Source: Mangrovibacterium diazotrophicum (lineage in GTDB: Bacteria > Bacteroidota > Bacteroidia > Bacteroidales > Prolixibacteraceae). Taken from it: DNA of 64,000 nt. The stretch spans positions 868,001-932,000 of the forward strand of contig NZ_RAPN01000001.1 of assembly GCF_003610535.1 (NCBI RefSeq). The letters are read 5' to 3'. Below the pieces are notes generated by a model. That model was not told the DNA's origin. It ran no database searches and saw only the letters and a list, made by a program, of their open reading frames with translations. The position numbers were made by a program, and so were the translations under genes. Positions 37,263 to 45,186 of this stretch are shown here, in pieces; position 1 is the first letter of the stretch, and each line of letters begins with the position of its first letter.

Positions 37263-37825
37263 AAGATTCAGCATTTATACGGGGCTCCGTACCCATGACC
37301 AAGGAAGAAGTGAGGACGCTGGTTTTAAGCAAGCTGGAACTGCAGCCCAATGATCGCCTGATGGATATTGGTGCCGGCACCGGTTCTGTTTCCATTGAAG
37401 CAGCGCTACGCCTTAGCGCAGGGCAAGTGATTGCGTTGGAACGAAAGCCGGAAGCCGTAGAGTTGATCAAACTGAATGCTGAAAAACACGACGTTTGCAA
37501 CATCGAAATCATTGAATCTGAAGCTCCGCATGGCATGGAAAAGCTGGACACCATCAACAAATATTTTATTGGTGGCAGCGGTGGCCAACTGGAACAAATT
37601 CTCGATTTAATTGATACAAACGCACCGGCAGACTGCATCGTCGTTTTAACAGCCATAGTGATCGATACGATGCTGCGGGCATACAACTATTTTAAAAATA
37701 AAGGATGGTTTTTTGAGCTGAGCCAGGTGGCTATTAGTAAAGTCGATACGCAATCGGCGGTGGCCATGTTGAAAGCTCAAAATCCGATCTTCCTGTTTAC
37801 CGCGACAAAAACAAAATCAAAATGA
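37259..37825 (+). CDS. cbiT: Cobalt-precorrin-6B (C15)-methyltransferase, decarboxylating
   Basis: 188 residues, class I SAM methyltransferase fold with motif I LMDIGAGTGSVSIEAAL (about residues 38-54) and the N-terminal KDSAFIRGSVPMTKEEVR typical of CbiT. It methylates C15 and decarboxylates the C12 acetate. It overlaps both neighbours by 4 bp. Confidence 0.93.
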   Translation: MKDSAFIRGSVPMTKEEVRTLVLSKLELQPNDRLMDIGAGTGSVSIEAALRLSAGQVIALERKPEAVELIKLNAEKHDVCNIEIIESEAPHGMEKLDTINKYFIGGSGGQLEQILDLIDTNAPADCIVVLTAIVIDTMLRAYNYFKNKGWFFELSQVAISKVDTQSAVAMLKAQNPIFLFTATKTKSK

Positions 37826-38535
37826 ACACAACCAACGGAACTCTTTACGGAATTGGCTTAGGGCCGGGCGATCCGGATTTGTTGACCTTGAAAGCCGTGA
37901 AAGTATTGCAGAATGCCGACCTGATTTGTGTGCCCAACTCGAAAGGACAGTCCAGTACGGCGCTGGAAATCGTCAGGCCACACCTGTCACCCAAAGCCAG
38001 CACCCTGGCCATGGGCTTTTCCATGTCTCCGGATGTGGAAACACGCCGGGCAGCGCGCCGCGAGAATGCGGAACTGATTCAGGAGCACCTGCGAAAAGGG
38101 CAAAATGTAGCTTTTCTCACGCTGGGCGACCCCATGCTTTACAGTACCTACAGCTACATTCTGGATTATTTACCAACCGAATTTCAGGTTGAAACCGTGC
38201 CGGGCATCTACTCGTTTTCAGCCATCAGCAGCTTGCTTTCGACGCCACTGGTGAAGGGCGATGATAAATTAGCCGTGATTTGCTCTTTTGACGAGGCCGC
38301 AAAAACAATCATGCAGTCGGCCGAAGCGGTGGTTTGCATGAAAGTTTCAGCTTACCACCAGGAGCTTTTCAACTACTTGTCCGGGCAAACCGACTACCAA
38401 TTCACGCTAATGACCGATGCCGGGAAACCCAGCCAGAAATGTTATACCGACATCTCGATTTTACAGGAAAAGGTCCCCTATTTTTCAACGGCCATTCTAC
38501 TTAAAAACGCAAACGAAGAACAATGTCTGAAGTAA
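37822..38535 (+). CDS. cbiL: Cobalt-precorrin-2 C(20)-methyltransferase
   Basis: 237 residues. The start LYGIGLGPGDPDLLTLKA and the LICVPNSKGQSSTALEIV block identify CbiL/CobI among the tetrapyrrole methylases. It converts cobalt-factor II/precorrin-2 to the C20-methylated product. Overlaps cbiF by 13 bp. Confidence 0.93.
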   Translation: MNTTNGTLYGIGLGPGDPDLLTLKAVKVLQNADLICVPNSKGQSSTALEIVRPHLSPKASTLAMGFSMSPDVETRRAARRENAELIQEHLRKGQNVAFLTLGDPMLYSTYSYILDYLPTEFQVETVPGIYSFSAISSLLSTPLVKGDDKLAVICSFDEAAKTIMQSAEAVVCMKVSAYHQELFNYLSGQTDYQFTLMTDAGKPSQKCYTDISILQEKVPYFSTAILLKNANEEQCLK

Positions 38536-39296
38536 TTTTCATAGGTGCAGGACCGGGCGATCCGGAACTCATCACCATCAAAGGACAAAAGGCGGTGCGC
38601 CATGCCGATGTAATTATCTACGCCGGCTCGCTGGTTCCCGAGGCTGTGATTGAAGATCGCAGAGCCGATGCCAAAGTGTACAACAGCGCCACGATGGACC
38701 TGAAAAGCATCATCGATACCATGCGCGAAGCAACCGAAAAAGGCCAAACGGTTGCCCGGGTTCATACCGGCGATCCATCGATCTACGGGAGTATTCGCGA
38801 GCAAATTGAAGAACTCGACAAGCTGGGCATTCCGCATCGGGTGATTCCCGGCGTTAGCTCGTTTGTGGCTTCGGCTGCAGCCCTGCAACGCGAATTTACG
38901 GTTCCCGGGATTTCGCAAACCGTTATTTGCACCCGCATGGAAGGTCGCACGCCGGTGCCCGATCTCGAGAAAATTGAGTTACTGGCGAGCCACCGTGCTT
39001 CGATGTCGATTTTTCTGTCGGTCGGCATGATTTCGAAATTGGTGGAAAAACTAACCAAGCACTATCCGCTGCACACGCCTGTTGCCGTCATTCAGCGTGC
39101 CAGTTGGCCCGACCAGAAGATTGTAAAAGGGATGCTGGCCGATATTGCACAAAAGGTAAAGGACGAAAACATCACCAAAACGGCCATGATTTTGGTGGGC
39201 GATTTCCTGGGCGATGAGTTTGAGAACTCACTACTCTATGCCTCGCATTTCACGCACGAGTACCGTAAAGGGAATAACGAACATCCTTCGAATTAA
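38523..39296 (+). CDS. cbiF: Cobalt-precorrin-4 C(11)-methyltransferase
   Basis: 257 residues. VIFIGAGPGDPELITIKG, VIIYAGSLVPEAV and VHTGDPSIYGSIREQI are characteristic of CbiF/CobM. It methylates C11 before ring contraction is completed by CbiG. A 9-bp gap separates it from cbiG. Confidence 0.95.
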   Translation: MSEVIFIGAGPGDPELITIKGQKAVRHADVIIYAGSLVPEAVIEDRRADAKVYNSATMDLKSIIDTMREATEKGQTVARVHTGDPSIYGSIREQIEELDKLGIPHRVIPGVSSFVASAAALQREFTVPGISQTVICTRMEGRTPVPDLEKIELLASHRASMSIFLSVGMISKLVEKLTKHYPLHTPVAVIQRASWPDQKIVKGMLADIAQKVKDENITKTAMILVGDFLGDEFENSLLYASHFTHEYRKGNNEHPSN

Positions 39297-39305
39297 AGTT
39301 CGGCT

Positions 39306-40340
39306 ATGAAGCAGTCTGTCGCCATCATCTCCATCAGTTTACAGGGCAATCAACTGGCTCGGGAGATCAAACAGCATTTTCCGGAGGCCGATTGTTTTAC
39401 CCTGGCCAAATGGAAAGCCACGGGGTTTCGTCCGATTGAAGGAAAGCTCAGCCAGTTCTGCCAACATCTGTTTCAGAACTATGACAGCCTGATCTTCATT
39501 ATGGCTACCGGAATTGTGGTGCGCAGCATTGCCCCCTGGATTCAGGACAAGACTAGCGACCCCGCAGTGGTGGTGCTCGACGACGCCGGCAAACACGCCA
39601 TTAGCCTGCTAAGCGGGCACCTGGGTGGAGCCAATGCATTAACCAACCGACTCGCCAACTTAATTGGCGCCCACCCGGTGATCACCACCGCCTCGGATGT
39701 CAACCAATTGCCATCAGTCGATTTGTTGGCGCAACAGGCCGGACTGGTCATTGCTTCCATGGAAGATGCAAAAATGGTGACCGCTTGCCTGGTGAACCGC
39801 CAAGCCGTTGAACTTTGTGATCGGGGCAACTGGTTGGGTGCGCTTGAACTTCCACCTTTTGAAGGTGAACCGGCAGCTCGGATCATCGTCTCCAACCGAA
39901 TGACGATTCCGGCTGATTTACCTGCAGTGCAACTCATTCCCCGGAATATTTACCTGGGAATTGGCTGTAAAAAGGACAGTTCTCCCGAGGTACTTTGGAC
40001 GTTCATCGAACAACAATTGGAGCAATTGCAAGTGGACAAACGCAGTGTGGCCGCGGTTTGCTCCATTGAGCTAAAAAGCTCGGAACCGGCCATTCTGGAA
40101 GCGGCAAAGAAACTGAACTGCGAAACCAAATTTTACGAGGCCGAGGTGCTGCAAACAGTCGAGCATTTGTTTGAAGGCTCCGACTTTGTGAAACAAATTA
40201 CCGGCGTTCGCTCGGTGAGCAGCCCGGCGGCCTACCTGGCTGGTGAAAAAGAAGGTGAATTCCTGCTTCAAAAAGCCCGGCAAACAGGCATGACATTATC
40301 TGTATTTGAAACAAAACAATACCAATGCAAGGAAAAATAA
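39306..40340 (+). CDS. cbiG: Cobalt-precorrin-5A hydrolase
   Basis: 344 residues with N-terminal, linker and C-terminal CbiG domains. The central signature IFIMATGIVVRSIAPW and SLLSGHLGGANALT is clear, and the C-terminal YLGIGCKKDSS follows. It opens the delta-lactone and releases acetaldehyde, a step unique to the anaerobic route. Overlaps cbiH by 16 bp. Confidence 0.95.
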   Translation: MKQSVAIISISLQGNQLAREIKQHFPEADCFTLAKWKATGFRPIEGKLSQFCQHLFQNYDSLIFIMATGIVVRSIAPWIQDKTSDPAVVVLDDAGKHAISLLSGHLGGANALTNRLANLIGAHPVITTASDVNQLPSVDLLAQQAGLVIASMEDAKMVTACLVNRQAVELCDRGNWLGALELPPFEGEPAARIIVSNRMTIPADLPAVQLIPRNIYLGIGCKKDSSPEVLWTFIEQQLEQLQVDKRSVAAVCSIELKSSEPAILEAAKKLNCETKFYEAEVLQTVEHLFEGSDFVKQITGVRSVSSPAAYLAGEKEGEFLLQKARQTGMTLSVFETKQYQCKEK

Positions 40341-41059
40341 CACTAGTGGGCACCGGCCCCGGCGATAAGGACTACATTTGTCCGCGAGCCCTGCAGGCGC
40401 TTGAACAGAGCGATATTATTGCAGGCTATAAAACGTACATCGAGTTGATTAAAACGCTTTTCCCCGAGAAACAATTTGCATCGTCGGGCATGAAAAAAGA
40501 GGTGGATCGGTGCGTGGAAGTGCTGGAACTGGCCGAAGTAGGAAATGTGGTGAGCCTGATTAGCAGTGGCGACGCCGGGATTTACGGCATGGCCGGAATA
40601 ATGCTCGAGATTGTCGCCGAACGCCAATCCGAAGTACCGGTCGACATCATTCCGGGGATCAGTGCGGCTACCTCGGCAGCATCCCTGCTCGGAGCGCCGC
40701 TGATGAATGATTTCGTCACCCTCAGCCTAAGCGACCTGCTAACCCCCTGGGAACTGATCCTAAAGCGAATCCGGGCGGCCGGAGAAGGCGACTTCGCTGT
40801 TGCTCTGTACAACCCGCGCAGCAAAACGCGCATCAAGCAGCTGGATACCGCTGTTGATATTCTGCTGCAATACCAGAAGCCGGAAACACCGGTGGGCATC
40901 GTGAAACAAGCCATGCGAGAAGGCCAACAGGTGGTTCTGACCACGCTGGGCGAACTTAAAAATGCCGATGTAGACATGCTGACCACCGTGATTATCGGGA
41001 ACTCGCAAACGCAGGTCATCAACGGCAAAATGGTGACCATTCGGGGATATCGCTTATGA
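40325..41059 (+). CDS. cbiH: Cobalt-precorrin-3B C(17)-methyltransferase
   Basis: 244 residues. TLVGTGPGDKDYICPRAL, SGDAGIYGMAGIM and LYNPRSKTRIKQL identify CbiH/CobJ. It methylates C17 with ring contraction. Overlaps cbiJ by 4 bp. Confidence 0.94.
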   Translation: MQGKITLVGTGPGDKDYICPRALQALEQSDIIAGYKTYIELIKTLFPEKQFASSGMKKEVDRCVEVLELAEVGNVVSLISSGDAGIYGMAGIMLEIVAERQSEVPVDIIPGISAATSAASLLGAPLMNDFVTLSLSDLLTPWELILKRIRAAGEGDFAVALYNPRSKTRIKQLDTAVDILLQYQKPETPVGIVKQAMREGQQVVLTTLGELKNADVDMLTTVIIGNSQTQVINGKMVTIRGYRL

Positions 41060-41814
41060 TTTGGATTATCGGGGGAACAAGTGATGCCAACAAGCTTGCA
41101 GAGCGCTTTCGGCGCGAAGGCCATCGGGTGCTGATTAGTACCACCACTGCCTACGGCTCGCAACTGGCGGCGCTGCAAAATTGTGAGGTCGTTGAGCAAC
41201 AACTGAACGAAAGCGACATGGAGCAGCTACTGACCGACAAAGCCATTTCGGTGGTGGTTGATGCCAGTCACCCTTTTGCCGAACTTGTTTCAACACAGGC
41301 CATGGCGGTTTGTGCGCGTATGAAACGCCCTTACCTGCGTTTTGAACGGGGACAAGTTCAAATACCCGGCGCCCGTTATTATCCCGACTACGACCAGCTG
41401 ATTGAAGCGCTAAAACAAACCAGTGGCAACATTCTGCTCACCATTGGGTCCAAAAATGTCCATCGCTTTTGCCCCGAGCTTCTCGACCGGATTGTTGCCC
41501 GGGTTTTGCCGGTCAGCAAAAGTCTGGATGAGTGCCAGGCCGCTGGACTACTGGTTCACCAGCTTATTGCCATGAAGGGGCGCATGCGTGTGGAAACCAA
41601 CCGGGCTTTGATGAAGGAATACCTGATTACCCAACTTGTCACCAAAGAATCGGGCGAAGCCGGCGGACTGCTCGAGAAATGCCAGGCAGCACAAGAACTG
41701 GGCATCGCGGTGCACATTGTGTCCCGCCCCCGTCTTCGTTATCCGCTTGTTTTTTCCGATATTGACGCGCTTGTGCAACAACTGAACGAAACTCTGAAAG
41801 CATTACGAACATGA
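41056..41814 (+). CDS. cbiJ: Cobalt-precorrin-6A reductase
   Basis: 252 residues. The N-terminal nucleotide-binding start IWIIGGTSDANKLAERF and the blocks VVDASHPFAELVSTQA and LLTIGSKNVHRF are typical of CbiJ/CobK, which reduces the macrocycle with a nicotinamide cofactor. Overlaps its neighbours by 4 bp each. Confidence 0.93.
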   Translation: MIWIIGGTSDANKLAERFRREGHRVLISTTTAYGSQLAALQNCEVVEQQLNESDMEQLLTDKAISVVVDASHPFAELVSTQAMAVCARMKRPYLRFERGQVQIPGARYYPDYDQLIEALKQTSGNILLTIGSKNVHRFCPELLDRIVARVLPVSKSLDECQAAGLLVHQLIAMKGRMRVETNRALMKEYLITQLVTKESGEAGGLLEKCQAAQELGIAVHIVSRPRLRYPLVFSDIDALVQQLNETLKALRT

Positions 41815-42860
41815 TAAACGGACACGGTAACAACCTACAAGGAATACAACACCTGCTGAAAGCTGATTTCAGCACCAATGTGTTCGATAATCCGCAAACC
41901 GACGGCTTGTTGGACTACCTGCAGACGCAGATCCCGGTCATTCGCAACTACCCGGATCCCGAGTGCCGGATTTTACGCGAAAAGCTGGCCACTACATTCA
42001 AAATAAGCCCGGAACATGTGCTGGTTACCAATGGCTCAACGGAGTCGTTTTACCTGCTGGCCCATGCCTTTCAGCAACAATGCTCGGCTATTCGCACGCC
42101 GGCTTTTGCCGAGTACGAAGATGCCTGCACGCTTCACAAACATCAGATCGTGTTTGTGGATGAGCTGCAGGAACTCAACAGCAGCACAACGGCTGATTTA
42201 GTGTGGATCGGCAATCCCAATAATCCCGACGGTCGTTATCGCAGTCCGCAAGAGTTGATTGCTTTCCTCAGGCAAAATCCTAAGCGCCTGTTGGTGGTTG
42301 ACGAGGCTTACATCGACCTTTGCGAAGGGGCCGAAACTGTGGCTCCCCTGGTTAGTCAGTATCCAAATTTGGTGGTCATCAAATCCTTCACCAAGCTGTT
42401 TGCCATTCCGGGCATTCGGATTGGGTACCTGCTGGCAGATCCTTCGATCATTCATCGGCTTCAGGCCTGCCATATGCCCTGGGCGGTGAATGCCCTGGCT
42501 TTGAAGGCCGGCGAGTATATTCTGGATTTGCCCGAAAAGCCAACCGCTGCGTTTCGCCAACGGTTAAACGAATCCAAACGCCTGCAAACGGAACTGGCGC
42601 AGCTTCCGGGATTAAAGGTATTCCCCTCGCCCACCAATTATTTTCTGTGCCAATTGCAGCAGGCAACGGCAGCCGAACTGAAAACAGTGTTGCTGGAAAA
42701 GCACGGCTTCCTGATCCGCGATGCCTCGAATTTTCGCGGACTCGGGCCCGGTCATTTTCGCATTGCTGCCCAAAACAAAACTATTAACAACGAATTTATC
42801 TCTGCTCTCAGAGCCAGCATTAATGTCCTACAACCATGTCTTTCTTCCCCATCTCATTAA
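41811..42860 (+). CDS. cobD: PLP-dependent aminotransferase fold, L-threonine-phosphate decarboxylase-like (CobD)
   Basis: 349 residues, fold type I. The N-terminal HGNNLQGIQ-like start, WIGNPNNPDGR, VVDEAYIDL and the PLP lysine K195 (SFTKLFAIPGIRIGY) match CobD/HisC-like proteins. In cobalamin clusters this enzyme makes (R)-1-amino-2-propanol phosphate for the nucleotide loop. Histidinol-phosphate aminotransferase is an alternative by sequence, but the location makes CobD more likely. It overlaps the next gene by 25 bp. Confidence 0.82.
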   Translation: MINGHGNNLQGIQHLLKADFSTNVFDNPQTDGLLDYLQTQIPVIRNYPDPECRILREKLATTFKISPEHVLVTNGSTESFYLLAHAFQQQCSAIRTPAFAEYEDACTLHKHQIVFVDELQELNSSTTADLVWIGNPNNPDGRYRSPQELIAFLRQNPKRLLVVDEAYIDLCEGAETVAPLVSQYPNLVVIKSFTKLFAIPGIRIGYLLADPSIIHRLQACHMPWAVNALALKAGEYILDLPEKPTAAFRQRLNESKRLQTELAQLPGLKVFPSPTNYFLCQLQQATAAELKTVLLEKHGFLIRDASNFRGLGPGHFRIAAQNKTINNEFISALRASINVLQPCLSSPSH

Positions 42861-44008
42861 ACCTGGCCGGTAAACAAATCGGCCTGATTGGCGGCGGCCG
42901 GGTGGCTGCTCAAAAATTGAAAAGCCTGGTGCGCTACAGTTCCAACATTCGCGTGGTAGCTCCCGAAATAGTACCGGAAATTGAATCAAACCCGGCAGTT
43001 CAGTGTCGGTACGAAGCCTATCAGCCCCAACACATCGACGGGCTATTCCTGGTGTTTGCCTGCACCGATTCGCCCGAAGTGAATGCCCAAATTCAGGCGG
43101 ATTGTGAGTCTCGGGGCATTTTGTGCAACCGCACCGATGATGCCGACGTGTCCGATTTTCATTCGTCAGCCTTAGTTGAAACCGACGACTTTGTGGTGGC
43201 CCTGAACTCGAAGCGCAAGGAGGGGAAGAAAACGGTGCTGATGGCTCAGGAGATCGAACATTTTGTGCGCGAGCGCGAGCAACTGCTGCAACAAAAAGAG
43301 CAGTTGGCAGGCAAAGTCTTTTTGGTTGGCTTTGGCCCCGGAAACCCCAGCTTGCTGAGCCGACGTGGCGAGCAATTGCTGTTTCAGGCCGACATTATTT
43401 TTTACGACGAACTGCTCGATCACAAATTCCTGGCGCGCTACCGGGGCGAAAAACACTACGTGGGCAAACGCCGGGGCAACCACAGCAAGGAACAGGACGA
43501 AATTAACGAGGTGTTGTACCAGGCGGCTCAAAGCGGCCAACTAGTTGTCCGCCTCAAGGGTGGCGACCCGCTTATTTTTGGGCGGGGCAGCGAAGAGCGC
43601 TTCTACCTCGAAGAACGAGGCCTAGCGGTGGAGTTTGTCCCCGGCATCAGCTCGGCCATTGCGGCGGCTTCGCTGGGCAATATACCGCTCACCCATCGCG
43701 GCATTGCCTCGTCGGTGAGCTTTGGCACGGCGCACGGCAAAAGCAGTTACAAAATTCCCAATTCCGACACGGCCGTGTATTACATGGGCGCCTCGCACAT
43801 GCACGAAATTGCTACCAACTACCTGGAGCAGGGCTACCCCGACGATTACCCGGTTGGACTGGTGTACAAAGCCAGCTTCCCCGATCAGGAAGTGACCCGC
43901 ACCACCATTGGGCAACTCAGTCGCGGCGAAGTGGCCGCCAAAAGCCCTGTGATTGGTATTTTCGGGCACACCGTCAATTACCGCGATTACCTGAAAGCAA
44001 ACAACTAA
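42836..44008 (+). CDS. cysG: Bifunctional siroheme synthase: precorrin-2 dehydrogenase plus uroporphyrinogen-III C-methyltransferase
   Basis: 390 residues. The N-terminal NAD-binding domain (IGLIGGGRVAAQK, residues about 15-27) belongs to the Met8p/CysG-B family; the C-terminal half (about 157-390) is CobA-type methyltransferase (VFLVGFGPGNPSLLSRRG, VVRLKGGDPLIFGRGSEE). It makes sirohydrochlorin, the substrate of CbiX. It is shorter than the 457-residue enterobacterial CysG, so the dimerisation/chelatase part is reduced; this fits a version that feeds cobalt rather than iron insertion, though that is inference. It closes the operon. Confidence 0.9.
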   Translation: MSFFPISLNLAGKQIGLIGGGRVAAQKLKSLVRYSSNIRVVAPEIVPEIESNPAVQCRYEAYQPQHIDGLFLVFACTDSPEVNAQIQADCESRGILCNRTDDADVSDFHSSALVETDDFVVALNSKRKEGKKTVLMAQEIEHFVREREQLLQQKEQLAGKVFLVGFGPGNPSLLSRRGEQLLFQADIIFYDELLDHKFLARYRGEKHYVGKRRGNHSKEQDEINEVLYQAAQSGQLVVRLKGGDPLIFGRGSEERFYLEERGLAVEFVPGISSAIAAASLGNIPLTHRGIASSVSFGTAHGKSSYKIPNSDTAVYYMGASHMHEIATNYLEQGYPDDYPVGLVYKASFPDQEVTRTTIGQLSRGEVAAKSPVIGIFGHTVNYRDYLKANN

Positions 44009-44021
44009 ATAAACACAACAA

Positions 44022-44050
44022 AGGCTGCCTGAAAAAGACAGCCTCTTTAC
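44022..44050 (+). terminator. Terminator of the cobalamin operon
   Basis: Arms AGGCTG (44022-44027) and CAGCCT (44039-44044) with an 11-nt loop, followed by CTTTAC, 14 bp after the cysG stop. The stem is short and the T-run weak, so confidence is moderate. Confidence 0.6.
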
Positions 44051-44325
44051 TTATTCACTGTTCAGTAAATACAACCACTTAATCCTATTTTACTTTTCAA
44101 TCCAGCCAATACATGGGGCAATTACTATTTCATTAGGTGGTTTTATCCTGACAGTTAGCCAACAGTCTCTGCATTTCAAAATTTTCTCCCGCGCCAACTG
44201 CCTCAAAAAACTTCAACATCCAAAATAGACGGCTAAACGCAATCGACTATAAAGTCAGAAGTCTAAAAAAATAATTTTCACTAGTTACCGTCGGGATATT
44301 GGCTCGAATTAAAACGAATTCATGT
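44051..44325. other. Convergent intergenic region
   Basis: About 275 bp between the ends of the cobalamin operon and the metal-uptake island. I see no gene, RNA or further terminator. Confidence 0.6.
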
Positions 44326-45174
44326 TTATTCCAAATTATTAATCTTCACCTGGATATCTGCCGGAGGAGCAAAGTACATCCACGAGGAAACCAGCACATC
44401 AGCTCCGGCTTTCGCATAAGCTGCGATATTGCTGGCATTGATACCACCCGCAGCAATCATGCAGATACCCGGATTCTCCTCCCTACAGACGACAAGTGTT
44501 CGTTCAAAATCCACCGGAGACAACTTATCCAACTGCACCGCATCAGCACCGGCAACCGCCGCCGCAAGCGCCTCCTGCTGCGAATGTGCTTCCACCACCA
44601 CCATCCTTTCTTTTTGCTGCAGACGGATTCGCTGGATAAGTGCTGGTAACTGGCCATATCCCCCGGTAAAAAGGAGATGTTCGCGAAATAGCAGGATACT
44701 GTCAGACAAGCCGGTGCGGTGAGGCACTCCCCCACCTGCCATTAAAGCCTTGAGGGCGATTTTTTTCAGGTAAGGCGGATGCTTTCGCGTACCGGCAACG
44801 GAAACAGAAGGGTTCTCTGACCTGGCCAGTTTCGCCAGCAAATGTGTGCGCTCGGCAATACCTGAGGCAAACTCAATCATAGCCCCTCCCGTACGCCAAA
44901 TCAGGTGTAACGACTGGGCATCGCCCTCGGCTTCCAGAATCTTGTCACCAATCTCCAGCATGGTGCCAGAAGCAACTGCAAACAGAACCTTCAAGCCTAC
45001 TTTTTGATACATCCGAACGGCTTCTTCGGTGCAGCAAACTACCATCCGATTACGGGCAAAAATCTCGATTCTTCCTTGCTGCCCGTGCAGGCCAAGTAAC
45101 AAACTGGTCATATCCCCTGCCGGAACATCGTCTTCAATCAGGCGATCAATGTCATGGTCGGTAAAATAAATCAT
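44326..45174 (-). CDS. modD: ModD-type protein (quinolinate phosphoribosyltransferase fold)
   Basis: 282 residues. The sequence has the two-domain fold of quinolinate phosphoribosyltransferase, with the ModD family features: FTDHDIDRLIEDDVPAGDMT at the N-terminus, VAGTRKHPP, and AGGGVPHRTGLSDSILLF, where true NadC has a substrate-binding pattern of different form. ModD genes are known from molybdenum-transport operons, but the reaction is not established. It is the last gene of the island (13 bp after the receptor), which helps to assign the island to molybdenum or tungsten. NadC is the alternative, but no nadA or nadB is nearby. Confidence 0.82.
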   Translation of the reverse strand: MIYFTDHDIDRLIEDDVPAGDMTSLLLGLHGQQGRIEIFARNRMVVCCTEEAVRMYQKVGLKVLFAVASGTMLEIGDKILEAEGDAQSLHLIWRTGGAMIEFASGIAERTHLLAKLARSENPSVSVAGTRKHPPYLKKIALKALMAGGGVPHRTGLSDSILLFREHLLFTGGYGQLPALIQRIRLQQKERMVVVEAHSQQEALAAAVAGADAVQLDKLSPVDFERTLVVCREENPGICMIAAGGINASNIAAYAKAGADVLVSSWMYFAPPADIQVKINNLE

Positions 45175-45186
45175 TGTTTTCTATGT

